Assembly (NCBI GenBank): GCA_965204415.1
Contig: CBDBEL010000001.1
Coordinates: 434,001 to 498,000 of the forward strand
Length of the DNA stretch: 64,000 nucleotides
Source of the DNA: Aldehydirespirator sp965204415
GTDB lineage: Bacteria > Actinomycetota > Acidimicrobiia > Acidimicrobiales > Aldehydirespiratoraceae
Direction of reading: 5' to 3'
Shown here: positions 24,590 through 32,951 of the stretch, one piece after another
Numbering within the stretch: position 1 is the first letter of the stretch
Layout: every line of letters begins with the position of its first letter
Made by a program: the position numbers and the translations under genes
The notes under the pieces: generated by a model
Told to the model about the DNA's origin: nothing
Databases searched by the model: none
What the model saw: only the letters and a program-made list of their open reading frames with translations

Positions 24590-25815
24590 GCTGCTTCTCC
24601 CGGAGCAGTCCACCCTAGATGGGCGGCGGCGAGGCGGGCCGCGCCGACCGCGGGCCAGCTGGCGTCGGGGCGCGGGACCACCCGCCGGTCGGCAGCGCCG
24701 GCGATCATCTCGACCAGCTCGCCGAAGCGGGTGCCACCCCCCACCACGACCATGGCCGCGCCGCCGCTGGCCATCTCACCGGCCGCTTCGAGAGCCTCGC
24801 CCACCTTGCGGGCGCACGTCTCGAACACGGCGGTCGCTTGGTCGCCAGTGCTCTCGGCAATCAGCGCCCCCAGCCCGCCCAGGTTCGTGGACGCTGTCCA
24901 GCGTCCGGCCACCACATGGGGACTGAGGTTCAGCGCTGGAGGAAGGGCCGCGACATCGGCCCGGTCGGTGACGACGGTCAGGACCCACGCCGTGCCGGCC
25001 GACAGGAACACGTCGCCCGATTCGACCGCGCCGAGCCCCAGCGCGGCGCAGGCCTGGTCGTGGCCGCCCATCGCCACCGGCGTGCCAGTCTCGAGGCCGA
25101 GCGCGGCGGCAGCCTCGCTGGTCAGCGCGCCCGCCGCCGTGCCGGACTCGCAGATGGGCGAGAGCAGGCCCGGTTCGACGCCGGCGACCCGGCACAGCTC
25201 GGGGCTCCAGGTGCGGGTCGACACCTCCATCAGCTGCATCCCGGCCGCATTGGACGGGTTGGTGGCCCACCGCCCGGTCAAACGGAACACGAGGTAGTCG
25301 TCCACCGAGGCCCAGCGGGCAGCCGGGGCCCGATCCCCGCCCCCGTCGGGGTCCGAGCCGACCGCATGCAGCCAGGCGACGGTCGACAGGCCGGCGCCGG
25401 GCGCGGGCGCCCAGCCGCTGAGCGCCCTGACCCGGTCGGCGGTCTCGCGGGACCACCCCTGCACCACGCCCCGGGACCGGACGTCCATCCAGGTGAAGGC
25501 CCGGGTGGCGGGCCCGCCCGGCGGCACCGGGATCACCGAGCCGCTCTGGGCGGCCACGGCCAGCGCGCCCACCCTGGTCCCCCGGTCGAGCGCGCCGACC
25601 GTACTCCTGCCCGCAGCGGACACGGCCTGCCAGATCTCGTCGGGGTCCTGCTCGCTGCCGCCGGCCGGCGTCGAGCGGGTCGTGATCGGATCCGATCCGG
25701 CGGCGGCCAGGATCCGGCCCGACCGGTCCACGGCGACGGCCTTGGCCGAGGTGGTGCCCGCGTCCAGGCCCAGCACGACCTCGCCGGACTCGGTGTCGGA
25801 CCCGGCCCCGCTCAC
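24586..25815 (-). CDS. FGGY-family carbohydrate kinase
   Basis: A 409-residue sugar kinase with two RNase H-like lobes. The N-terminal phosphate loop is VVLGLDAGTTSAKAVAVD, followed by AVAAQSGSVIPV, the FGGY-like VAMGGHDQACAALG, and the adenosine loop MVVVGGGTRFGELVEMIAG near the C-terminus. It is somewhat shorter than xylulokinases (about 480-500). It phosphorylates a sugar or polyol, with the downstream dehydrogenase and upstream aldolase as partners. Gaps are 4 bp to the aldolase and a GTGA overlap with the dehydrogenase, so this is one operon. The substrate cannot be told from sequence. Confidence 0.88.
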   Translation of the reverse strand: MSGAGSDTESGEVVLGLDAGTTSAKAVAVDRSGRILAAAGSDPITTRSTPAGGSEQDPDEIWQAVSAAGRSTVGALDRGTRVGALAVAAQSGSVIPVPPGGPATRAFTWMDVRSRGVVQGWSRETADRVRALSGWAPAPGAGLSTVAWLHAVGSDPDGGGDRAPAARWASVDDYLVFRLTGRWATNPSNAAGMQLMEVSTRTWSPELCRVAGVEPGLLSPICESGTAAGALTSEAAAALGLETGTPVAMGGHDQACAALGLGAVESGDVFLSAGTAWVLTVVTDRADVAALPPALNLSPHVVAGRWTASTNLGGLGALIAESTGDQATAVFETCARKVGEALEAAGEMASGGAAMVVVGGGTRFGELVEMIAGAADRRVVPRPDASWPAVGAARLAAAHLGWTAPGEAA

Positions 25816-25819
25816 CGGG

Positions 25820-26599
25820 TCATCCTCCGAGAATCGCTAGGGCGTCCTCGACGCTGGCACCGTCGTGCACGACCTTGGCCACGGCCCGGGTCATGGCGGT
25901 CGGGTTCTCGCTCTGGAACACGTTGCGACCCATGGCCACGCCGGCCGCGCCGGCATCGACCGCGGCGCGGATGTTGGCCAGGGTGGCGGCCTCCGACCCC
26001 TTGGAGCCTCCCAGGATCACCACCGGGACGAAGGTCGACGAGGTGACCCGGGCGAAGTCCTCGCAGTAGGGCGCCTTGATGAAGTCGGCACCCAGCTCGG
26101 CGCCCAGACGGGCGGCGAAGGCCACCGCGTCGGGGCCCCGAAGCTCCGCGGGAGAGTCGAAACCGCCGGGCACCATCTCGGCCATCACCGGCAGGTCCGA
26201 TCGGTGGGCCTGGCTGATGGTGTGGGCCAGGTTGCGCAGGGTGGCCGCTTCCGCGGGCGAGCCCGGCAAGGCGGTCACCGCCAGCGCGTCGGCTCCGACC
26301 CGGAGCGCGTCGTCGACCCCGAAGAACTGCCCCACCGAGCCGCTGCTAGGAGCCCCCAGGTTGCTCTCGGAGCCGTCGCTGCGCAGGATCAGCCCGACGC
26401 CCTCGAGCTCGTCCGCGAAGCTCCGGGCGATCCCGTAGGAGGTCAGGACGGCGTCGGGCCCGCCCGCCACCACCGCGGCGATCGTCTCGCCCGGGCGCTC
26501 GAAGCCGGAGCAGGGGCCGTCGATGAGCCCGTGGTCCAGGGCGATGATCACCGCCCGGCCGTCCGGGGCGAAGATGCGGTCGAGGCGCGGTGATGCCAT
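25820..26599 (-). CDS. Class I aldolase of the DhnA/LsrF family
   Basis: A 259-residue TIM-barrel aldolase. The Schiff-base lysine is in GADFIKAPYCED; the phosphate site is VVILGGSKGSEA plus GVAMGRNVFQ at the C-terminus. It begins with the family-typical IIALDHGLIDGP. The DhnA family covers archaeal-type fructose-bisphosphate aldolase, LsrF thiolase (AI-2 breakdown) and sugar-phosphate lyases. Together with the FGGY kinase and a hydroxyacid dehydrogenase it suggests a kinase-aldolase degradation route for an unusual sugar. Confidence 0.87.
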   Translation of the reverse strand: MASPRLDRIFAPDGRAVIIALDHGLIDGPCSGFERPGETIAAVVAGGPDAVLTSYGIARSFADELEGVGLILRSDGSESNLGAPSSGSVGQFFGVDDALRVGADALAVTALPGSPAEAATLRNLAHTISQAHRSDLPVMAEMVPGGFDSPAELRGPDAVAFAARLGAELGADFIKAPYCEDFARVTSSTFVPVVILGGSKGSEAATLANIRAAVDAGAAGVAMGRNVFQSENPTAMTRAVAKVVHDGASVEDALAILGG

Positions 26600-26652
26600 G
26601 GAGAGAATCTAGGGCCGCACCCCGGCGATGATGGGCCGCGACCACGAGCCTC

Positions 26653-27405
26653 TCAGCCGTGGGCGTGCTTGCGGTGCCCGTAGCGCTGGCCGCCGTCCAC
26701 CGTCAGGACCTCGCCGGTGATGTAGTCGGCCTCGACGAGGAACTGGACCGCCTGCCCCATCTCGGTGGGAGTGCCCCACCGGCCCACCAGCGTCTCGTCG
26801 GCCACCCGTTGGTAGGTGGCCTCGTCGTAGTCGGCCGGGCGCAGGGCCGGCCCGGGAACGACCGCGTTGGCCCTGACGGTGGGGGCCAGCTCCAGGGCCA
26901 GCTGGCGGGTCAACGAGATGATCGCTCCCTTGCCGACGGCGTGGCCGGCGAACCCGGGCCAGGGCTCGAAGGCGCTCAGGTCCCCGATGCTCACGATCAC
27001 GCCGCCGCCGTTGGCCAGCATGACCGGGGCCACCCGGTTGGCGCAGTAGAAGGGGCCGTGCACGAGGGTGTCGATCGAGCGGTGCCACACGGTGAGGTCG
27101 TCGGTCGGGAAGGGGCCCAGAGCGAACGTGGACGCATTGTTGACGAGCACGTCGATGGTGCCGAAGCGATCCGTCGCCGCGGCGACCATGGCCTGGACCT
27201 GGCTGTCGTCGGTCACGTCGGCCCTCACTGGGAGGGCCTGCACGCCGAGGGCCTCTGCGTCGGCCATGGTGCGGCGGGCCTCGTCGGCCGAGGTGTTGTA
27301 GTTGATGACCACATTGGCGCCGGCGCGGGCCAGGGTCAGGGTGATGCCCCGGCCCACCCGCTTGGCTCCCCCGGTCACCAGGGCCGTCCGGCCGGCAAGA
27401 TCCAT
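26653..27405 (-). CDS. SDR oxidoreductase, pteridine-reductase-like, altered catalytic Tyr
   Basis: A 250-residue short-chain dehydrogenase. The cofactor motif TGGAKRVGRGITLTLA, NNAS and the C-terminal ITGEVLTVDGGQRYG are normal. In the catalytic region the expected YxxxK reads HAVGK (GFAGHAVGKGAIISLTRQLA), so the Tyr is replaced by His while the Lys is kept. The sequence otherwise resembles the FolM/PTR1-like group. ATG at 27405 follows the usual SDR start; the frame opens at 27429. It lies 53 bp upstream of the aldolase, in the same direction, and may head that operon. Confidence 0.85.
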   Translation of the reverse strand: MDLAGRTALVTGGAKRVGRGITLTLARAGANVVINYNTSADEARRTMADAEALGVQALPVRADVTDDSQVQAMVAAATDRFGTIDVLVNNASTFALGPFPTDDLTVWHRSIDTLVHGPFYCANRVAPVMLANGGGVIVSIGDLSAFEPWPGFAGHAVGKGAIISLTRQLALELAPTVRANAVVPGPALRPADYDEATYQRVADETLVGRWGTPTEMGQAVQFLVEADYITGEVLTVDGGQRYGHRKHAHG

Positions 27406-27484
27406 CGGCAGAGTATGCCACCGCCCCACCGCGCGGATTCAGCGGGCCGTGACCGAACCGGCCGCTCCGGCTAACTTCTCGGCA

Positions 27485-28153
27485 GTGCGGCTCGTGATCG
27501 CCCGCTGCACCGTCGACTACGACGGGCGGCTGCAGGCTCATCTCCCCTCGGCGGTCCGCCTCATCATGGTGAAGGCCGACGGCTGCGTGGCCATCCACGC
27601 CGACGGAGGCGCCTACAAGCCGCTCAACTGGATGAATGCCCCGAATCGCCTCATCATCGACGACGCGGCCGGAGTGTGGCGGGTGACGGCCCCGGGCCGC
27701 AGCGACAGCCTCACGATCGAGATCGAGGAAATCCTGCACGACAGCACCCACGACATGGGCACCGATCCCGGCCTGCAGAAGGACGGGGTCGAGGCCCAGA
27801 TGCAGCAACTGCTCGCCAGCAACCCCGAGACCATCGAGGACGGCTTCACGCTGGTGCGCAGGGAGTTCCCGACGGCCATAGGCCCGGTGGACCTGCTGTG
27901 CCGCGACGCCTCCGGCGCGACGGTGGCAGTGGAGGTGAAGCGCAACGGCGAGATCGACGGCGTGGAGCAGCTGACGCGGTACCTGCACTACCTGAACTCC
28001 GACCCGACCCTGGCGCCGGTACGGGGCGTGTTCGTGGCCCGGACCATCAAGCCCCAGGCCAGGGTCCTGGCGGCCGACCGTTCCATCGACTGCGTGGAGG
28101 TGGACTACGACGAGCTGCGCGGCATCGAGTCCCCGGAGCTTCGCCTGTTCTGA
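27485..28153 (+). CDS. nucS: Mismatch endonuclease NucS/EndoMS
   Basis: A 222-residue nuclease that cuts both strands at base mismatches, providing non-canonical mismatch repair in actinobacteria and archaea that lack MutS/MutL. The N-terminal beta domain (RLVIARCTVDYDGRL, AHLPSAVRLIMVKADG) is followed by a RecB-like nuclease core: GPVDLLCRDASG, then AVEVKRNGEIDGVEQLTRYL, with catalytic Asp, Glu and Lys. It ends in the acidic/hydrophobic tail ELRLF, the family's clamp-interacting end. The start is GTG at 27485. It diverges from the SDR. Confidence 0.95.
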   Translation: MRLVIARCTVDYDGRLQAHLPSAVRLIMVKADGCVAIHADGGAYKPLNWMNAPNRLIIDDAAGVWRVTAPGRSDSLTIEIEEILHDSTHDMGTDPGLQKDGVEAQMQQLLASNPETIEDGFTLVRREFPTAIGPVDLLCRDASGATVAVEVKRNGEIDGVEQLTRYLHYLNSDPTLAPVRGVFVARTIKPQARVLAADRSIDCVEVDYDELRGIESPELRLF

Positions 28154-28210
28154 GCCGCGGGGCGAGACTCGTGGTCCGGTGCCGTCCGCGGGGGCGGGTA
28201 CCCTCGAATC

Positions 28211-30067
28211 GTGCTGAGACGGCCACCGCGGGACGATGTCCGGTACTCGCGACTGTGGCAGGTCATGGTCGGGGTCGCGGTGGCCCTCGCCGCCCTGATC
28301 GTCGGCTGGCAGGTGTACGAGTCGGGCCAGGAGTCCGAGATCCGCGAGGGCGCGGTCGTTGCGGGCGTGGACATCGGAGGGCTGGAGCCCGAGGAGGCGG
28401 TCACCGCGCTCGAACCGGTCGTGCAGGAGGTCGCCGAGACCACGGTCGAGCTGCAGTTCCTGGATCAGATCATCACCGTGACCGCCGCCGATCTGGGCAT
28501 CTCCCTGGACGCGGAGCGGACCCTCGCCGAGGCTGACAACCCTCCCCCGCCGGTCGTCAGGCCGGCCGCATGGCTCTATGACCTGTTCGCCAGCCGGGAG
28601 GTCCGACCGGCCGTCACGACGGACCTCGGAACGCTGGCCACGACCGTCGATCCCTACACCGATCCCGAGACCCCCCGGATGGAGCTCGTCGATGGAGCCT
28701 TCCGGCCCGTGCTCAGCACCGACGTGCCGGTGCCCGACATGGAACTGCTGGCCGAACGGCTGGAGGAGGCCGTGCTCCAGAACGTGGGCGGCACCGCCTT
28801 CGTCGAGGTCCCGATTGGCGGCATGGAGCCGGCCGACCCGATCGCCGCCGCCCTGGCCAAGGCTCTGGCGGCCCGGGCCAACGAGATAACCGCGGGCGGG
28901 GTCGTGCTCCAGCTGGAGGGCACGGCCGAGACGTTCGCCATCGGCGAGTTGGAGCTGCGCCAGTTCGTCGTCCTTCAGGGCGAGCAGCACGAGACACGGA
29001 TCACTCTCGATCCGCGGATCTCCAACACCCTCGCCAGCCTCTTCGTGGGAATCGGCGAGGAGGGGATCCCAGCCACATTCGGCCTCGACGAGGCCGGCAA
29101 CGTCACCATCTCGGACGGTTCGCCCGGGTTCAGGTGCTGCCATGAGACAGCCATTGCCGCGCTGATCGACGGAATGGTCCAACGCCGGCCGGTGATAGCG
29201 CTGCCGGCTGCGCCCGCGCCCCATCCCCAGGGCCGGGAGTGGGCCGAGTCGCTCGGAATCACCGACTTGGTCGCCGAGTTCACGACGCCGTTCACGCCGG
29301 GCCAGGATCGGATAATCAACATCGCCCGCATCTCGGAGCTGACCCGCGGCGCGATCATCGAGCCGGGCCGGCGCTTCTCGGTCAACGAGTACGTAGGCCC
29401 ACGCACGCTGGACAACGGATTCGTGCCGGCCGCGATGATCCTGGACGGCGTGTTCGTGGACTCGGTGGGGGGAGGGATCTCCCAGTACGCGACCACCCTG
29501 TTCAACGCGGCCTTCTTCGCGGGGCTCGACTTCATCGAATACCAGAGCCACTCGATCTATCTAAGCCGCTACCCCTACGGGCGCGAGGCCACCGTCTCGT
29601 ACCCGGCCCCCGACCTGGTACTCGAGAACAACACCCCCCACGGGGTGATGCTGTGGCCCACCACCGGTACCGGCTCGATCACAGTGCGGCTCTACTCGAC
29701 ACCCTGGGTTCTGGCCGAGCAGACCAACCAGTGGTCCCAGCCCCGGGGGACGTCGTGCACTCAAGTGGTCACCGAGCGCACCCGGACGTGGCTCGATGAC
29801 GAGCGCAGCGAGACCGACACCGTGCGGGCCCTGTACCGCCCCGAGGGCCTCAAGTGCGACGGGACCCCGTCGGTCACGACCACTACCACGACCATCGCGC
29901 CGGAGTCGACAGTCCCGCCCGAGGAGAGCGAGTACGAGGGCGCGGGGGAGGGCGAAGGCGACCAACTCGAGCCCATCGACATCGGGGACAGCTCCCGGCA
30001 GGATGAGGCCGGCAACAACGGCGACGATACTGGCGGCACTCCAACCACGACCGTTCCTGAAGAGTGA
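28211..30067 (+). CDS. VanW family protein with peptidoglycan-binding repeats
   Basis: A 618-residue membrane-anchored extracytoplasmic protein. One N-terminal transmembrane segment (VMVGVAVALAALIVGWQVY) is followed by two putative peptidoglycan-binding domains (the first with GVDIGGLEPEEAVTAL) and a VanW domain (ISELTRGAIIEPGRRFSVNEYVG, then VGGGISQYATTLFNAAF). The tail is Thr/Glu/Pro-rich (TTTTTTIAPE) and probably disordered. These proteins act in the cell envelope, but the biochemistry of VanW is not established. GTG at 28211. Its stop overlaps the next start (GTGA). Confidence 0.88.
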   Translation: MLRRPPRDDVRYSRLWQVMVGVAVALAALIVGWQVYESGQESEIREGAVVAGVDIGGLEPEEAVTALEPVVQEVAETTVELQFLDQIITVTAADLGISLDAERTLAEADNPPPPVVRPAAWLYDLFASREVRPAVTTDLGTLATTVDPYTDPETPRMELVDGAFRPVLSTDVPVPDMELLAERLEEAVLQNVGGTAFVEVPIGGMEPADPIAAALAKALAARANEITAGGVVLQLEGTAETFAIGELELRQFVVLQGEQHETRITLDPRISNTLASLFVGIGEEGIPATFGLDEAGNVTISDGSPGFRCCHETAIAALIDGMVQRRPVIALPAAPAPHPQGREWAESLGITDLVAEFTTPFTPGQDRIINIARISELTRGAIIEPGRRFSVNEYVGPRTLDNGFVPAAMILDGVFVDSVGGGISQYATTLFNAAFFAGLDFIEYQSHSIYLSRYPYGREATVSYPAPDLVLENNTPHGVMLWPTTGTGSITVRLYSTPWVLAEQTNQWSQPRGTSCTQVVTERTRTWLDDERSETDTVRALYRPEGLKCDGTPSVTTTTTTIAPESTVPPEESEYEGAGEGEGDQLEPIDIGDSSRQDEAGNNGDDTGGTPTTTVPEE

Positions 30068-30594
30068 CCATGAGATCGGGCGCCGAGCACATCGACGACA
30101 TCGACAACGCCATCGACGGGTGGTGGGACCGCCGGCTCAGGGACAGGCCCGCACTCGACCGTCTGATGTACTCGGCCTCGGAGGCGGCCAACCACTCGAT
30201 GCTCTGGTACGCCTTGGGAGCGGCACAAGCCGTGGTGCGCCGTGACCCCCGGCCCGCCTGGCAGTTGGGCGTGGCCCTGTCGGGGGAGGCCGCACTGGTC
30301 AACGGCGTCATCAAGACGCTCTTCGGCCGCCGCAGACCGGTGTTCAGAGGGCCGCGGCCCCATTCCCTGCGCCAACCGCTCACCAGCAGCTTCCCCAGCG
30401 GCCATGCCAGCGCGGCCATGGTCGCCGCCTCGCTGCTGTCGCGCCGCAGCCCCTGGGCCCCCGCGTACTACGCCCTGGCCCTGGTCGTGGCGCTGAGCCG
30501 GATTCATGTGCGCATCCATCACGCCAGTGACGTGACTGCGGGCATGGCGGTGGGCGCCGCGCTCGGTGCTATGGCGCGCCGGCTACTGCGCTGA
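30064..30594 (+). CDS. PAP2 family phosphatase
   Basis: A 176-residue lipid-phosphatase-like membrane protein. The three signature motifs are KTLFGRRRP, PSGHAS and SRIHVRIHHASD, with the catalytic histidines. It has about four hydrophobic segments. Likely activity is on polyprenyl or phosphatidyl phosphates. GTG at 30064 overlaps the VanW stop; an ATG at 30070 is the alternative. It is the second gene of a two-gene envelope operon. Confidence 0.88.
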   Translation: MTMRSGAEHIDDIDNAIDGWWDRRLRDRPALDRLMYSASEAANHSMLWYALGAAQAVVRRDPRPAWQLGVALSGEAALVNGVIKTLFGRRRPVFRGPRPHSLRQPLTSSFPSGHASAAMVAASLLSRRSPWAPAYYALALVVALSRIHVRIHHASDVTAGMAVGAALGAMARRLLR

Positions 30595-30668
30595 GGCCCT
30601 GGAGCCCCGACCCGACCACACCGGCAGCACGAAGGTGAGGCGTCGGGGGGCACAACTAGGATCGGCTC

Positions 30669-31472
30669 GTGCAACTCGACGGCGTGGTCGCGGTCGTCAC
30701 CGGCGCCGCCAGCGGTATCGGGCGCTCTCTGGCCAGGGCGCTTGCGCTCGATGCCGGTTCAGTAGTGGTGGTGGCTGACATCGACGGATCCGGAGCGGAG
30801 GCCGTTGCTGCTGAGATCGCGACGGAGGCCGGACCGGAGGGGACAGCCCGTCTAGCAGCCGGAATCGACGTCACCGACGAGGACGCCGTCGTCTCGCTGA
30901 TCGAGCAGGTCGAGTCGAGCCTGGGTCCGATCGAGCTGTGGTGCGGCAACGCGGGCATCTCCCGCCTGGGCGGCGTCGAGCGGCCCGACGACGAGTGGAA
31001 CCACGTCTGGGACGTGAACGTGATGGCCCATGTGATCGCGTGCCGCCATCTCGTGCCCCGGTGGGTGGAGCGAGGATCGGGCCATCTGCTCGTGACCGCC
31101 TCGGCCGCGGGCCTGCTGACGAACTTCGGAACGGCTTCCTACGCGGTCACCAAGCACGCCGCCGTGGGCCTGGCCGAATGGATCGCGATCACCCACGGCG
31201 ACGATGGCGTGAGGGTCTCGTGCCTCTGCCCCCAGGGTGTGCGCACGCCGATGACCGAGAACGAGGGTGCGGTGGCCGTCGACCAGGTGAGGGCGCTGGG
31301 GCTGATCGAGCCCGAGGAGGTGGCCGCGGTGACCATCGAGGCGCTGCGCGAGGACCGGTTCCTGATCCTGCCGCACCCCGAGGTGGCCACCTACGAACTG
31401 CGACGGGCCGGCGACCGGCAGCGCTGGCTGGACGGCATGCGCAGGATGCAGAGGCGCCTGCTGGGCTCCTGA
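30669..31472 (+). CDS. SDR family oxidoreductase
   Basis: A 267-residue short-chain dehydrogenase. Motifs: VVTGAASGIGRSLAR, VVADIDGSG (Asp favours NAD), CGNAGIS, catalytic Ser in TASAAGLL, and YAVTKHA (YxxxK). It lacks the usual DGG ending; the tail TYELRRAGDRQRWLDGM resembles SDRs that act on cyclic or steroid-like alcohols and acyl compounds. Substrate unknown. The start is GTG at 30669. It is followed convergently by repeat copy B and the LLM gene. Confidence 0.87.
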   Translation: MQLDGVVAVVTGAASGIGRSLARALALDAGSVVVVADIDGSGAEAVAAEIATEAGPEGTARLAAGIDVTDEDAVVSLIEQVESSLGPIELWCGNAGISRLGGVERPDDEWNHVWDVNVMAHVIACRHLVPRWVERGSGHLLVTASAAGLLTNFGTASYAVTKHAAVGLAEWIAITHGDDGVRVSCLCPQGVRTPMTENEGAVAVDQVRALGLIEPEEVAAVTIEALREDRFLILPHPEVATYELRRAGDRQRWLDGMRRMQRRLLGS

Positions 31473-31478
31473 CCAGCT

Positions 31479-31638
31479 GGGAGCAAGCGCGAATGGGCGG
31501 GAGTCCATCGCGTCACAGCGGCGTCACTCCCGCTCATGTTCGCTGCGCTCACGGGCCGCCCAAACCACAGCAACACTGCCCACGGCCTCGCCGTTTCCAG
31601 GCCGGATCGACACGCCTATCCGCTCGGCCTCTGCCCGG
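31479..31638 (-). repeat. Interspersed repeat, copy B
   Basis: It is read on the minus strand, as is the LLM gene it overlaps by about 20 bases. The core is GCGAGGCCGTGGGCAGTGTT, GGGCGGCCCGTGAGCGCAGC and GAACATGAGCGGGAG. The LLM stop codon TAG is supplied by the repeat's left end (CCGAGCGGATAGG). A shifted frame stays open and would read GEAVGSVAVVWAARERSEHE and stop at TGA immediately afterwards. Confidence 0.78.
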
Positions 31639-32611
31639 CGGAGGGGGCCAGAGCCCTCACCACCTCGAAGGCATCGACACCCTCGGCCGGCAGCACCATG
31701 GGCGCTGGGCAGGTCACCCCGTTGTCGATGAACCGCTGGATGTGCTGGCGGCACTCGTCGGGTGAACCATGAACCAGCAGCTCGTCCACCACCTGCTCGG
31801 GGATCTTCTCCAGCGAGCCCCTGCGGTCGCCCGCGTCCCACAGGGCCCAGTGCTCGCCGAGGGCGTCGGTCCGTCCGAGCCAGGCGTGGAAGGCTCGGTA
31901 GACGGGCACATTGATGTAGGCGGCCAGCAACCGCCGTCCCGTGGCTAGGGCCGCCCGCCGGTCCGAGGTGGGCAGCACGAAGATGCGGGCCACGACCTCG
32001 GCCGTCGGGCTCTCGTCCCTGACGATCCCGCAGACCCTCGTCACGTCGGATACCGACAGCCAGTTGATGATGGCGCCGTCGCTCTCGCGGGCCGCGAGAC
32101 GCAGCATCCGCTCCCTCAAGGCGGCCACGAAGATCGGCACCGGCTCGTTGACAGGAACCCCGAGCCTGAATCCCCGCACCGAGAAGGTGTCGTAGTTCTC
32201 GGTGACCTTCTCGCCGCTGAGAGCCGCCCGCAGGAAGCGGACCGTGTCCTGCACCCGCCGGTAGGGCCGATCGAACGGCACCGCGTTCCAGTGGTCGACT
32301 ATGACCTCCGACGACGTGCCGATGCCGAGGACGAAGCGTCCCGGCGCGGCCGAGGCAATCGACGCAGCCGATTGGGCCATGAGGGCCGGACCGCGGGTGT
32401 AGGCGGGCACGACCGCCGTGCCGAGCCGCAGGGCTGGCGCCCACACCGAGGCGAGAGCGAGAGTGGTGAAGCCGTCGAAACCGTTCGCCTCCGAGGACCA
32501 GACGTCGGTGTATCCCAGGTCGACGAGCTCCTCGAAGAGCGGGCGCTGGGCGTGTAGGGGACCCGCGAACGGGACCGTGATGCCGTATCTCTGGACCGGG
32601 GCCTGGCTCAT
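31616..32611 (-). CDS. LLM class F420-dependent oxidoreductase
   Basis: A 331-residue luciferase-like TIM-barrel enzyme. Features are YGITVPFAG at the start, GFDGFTTLALASVWAPALRLGTAVVPAYTRGP (strands 2-3) and GRFVLGIGTSSEVIVDHWN, the F420/FMN phosphate region. It probably oxidises or reduces an organic substrate with coenzyme F420; homologues are numerous in mycobacteria and Acidimicrobiia. ATG at 32611. The last codons and stop come from repeat copy B. Confidence 0.88.
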   Translation of the reverse strand: MSQAPVQRYGITVPFAGPLHAQRPLFEELVDLGYTDVWSSEANGFDGFTTLALASVWAPALRLGTAVVPAYTRGPALMAQSAASIASAAPGRFVLGIGTSSEVIVDHWNAVPFDRPYRRVQDTVRFLRAALSGEKVTENYDTFSVRGFRLGVPVNEPVPIFVAALRERMLRLAARESDGAIINWLSVSDVTRVCGIVRDESPTAEVVARIFVLPTSDRRAALATGRRLLAAYINVPVYRAFHAWLGRTDALGEHWALWDAGDRRGSLEKIPEQVVDELLVHGSPDECRQHIQRFIDNGVTCPAPMVLPAEGVDAFEVVRALAPSAGQRPSG

Positions 32612-32649
32612 GAGGAAAGGATGTCACACCCCCTAGCCATCATGTCCAC

Positions 32650-32844
32650 ATGACCGATCAACTGGTTCTCATAGACATCGCCACCCCCGGCCAGCCCGAC
32701 TCGCAGCAGACCTGGCAACTCGACTCCGCCACTTGCGAGATCGGCCGGCGCGGCGTGGCCCGGGCCCGTAGAGCCCTGCAGGCCGCCCGCACCCCCGCTG
32801 AGGTCGCTACCGTCGGCGGTGACGACCTCCCCGCCGCCGCCTGA
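32650..32844 (+). CDS. Small hypothetical protein
   Basis: A 64-residue ORF starting ATG at 32650. The text (MTDQLVLIDIATPGQPDSQQ, TWQLDSATCEIGRRGVARAR) has a natural composition and strong third-position GC. No domain is recognised. It lies divergent from the LLM gene, with 38 bp between starts, so a shared promoter is likely. Confidence 0.45.
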   Translation: MTDQLVLIDIATPGQPDSQQTWQLDSATCEIGRRGVARARRALQAARTPAEVATVGGDDLPAAA

Positions 32845-32951
32845 TCCAGGGCGCGAGCACCCAATCGCACCGGCCGTGCACCTGCCGGATGCCAACCGTT
32901 AGCCGCCAGCGACCAGGCCCTGCCTGGTGGCGCCCGAGGAGGGCACGCGCC

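Noticed and set aside
26609..29551. 980-codon minus-strand open frame across nucS and the VanW gene
   Set aside because: Antisense shadow with no recognisable protein text; the plus-strand genes have clear families.
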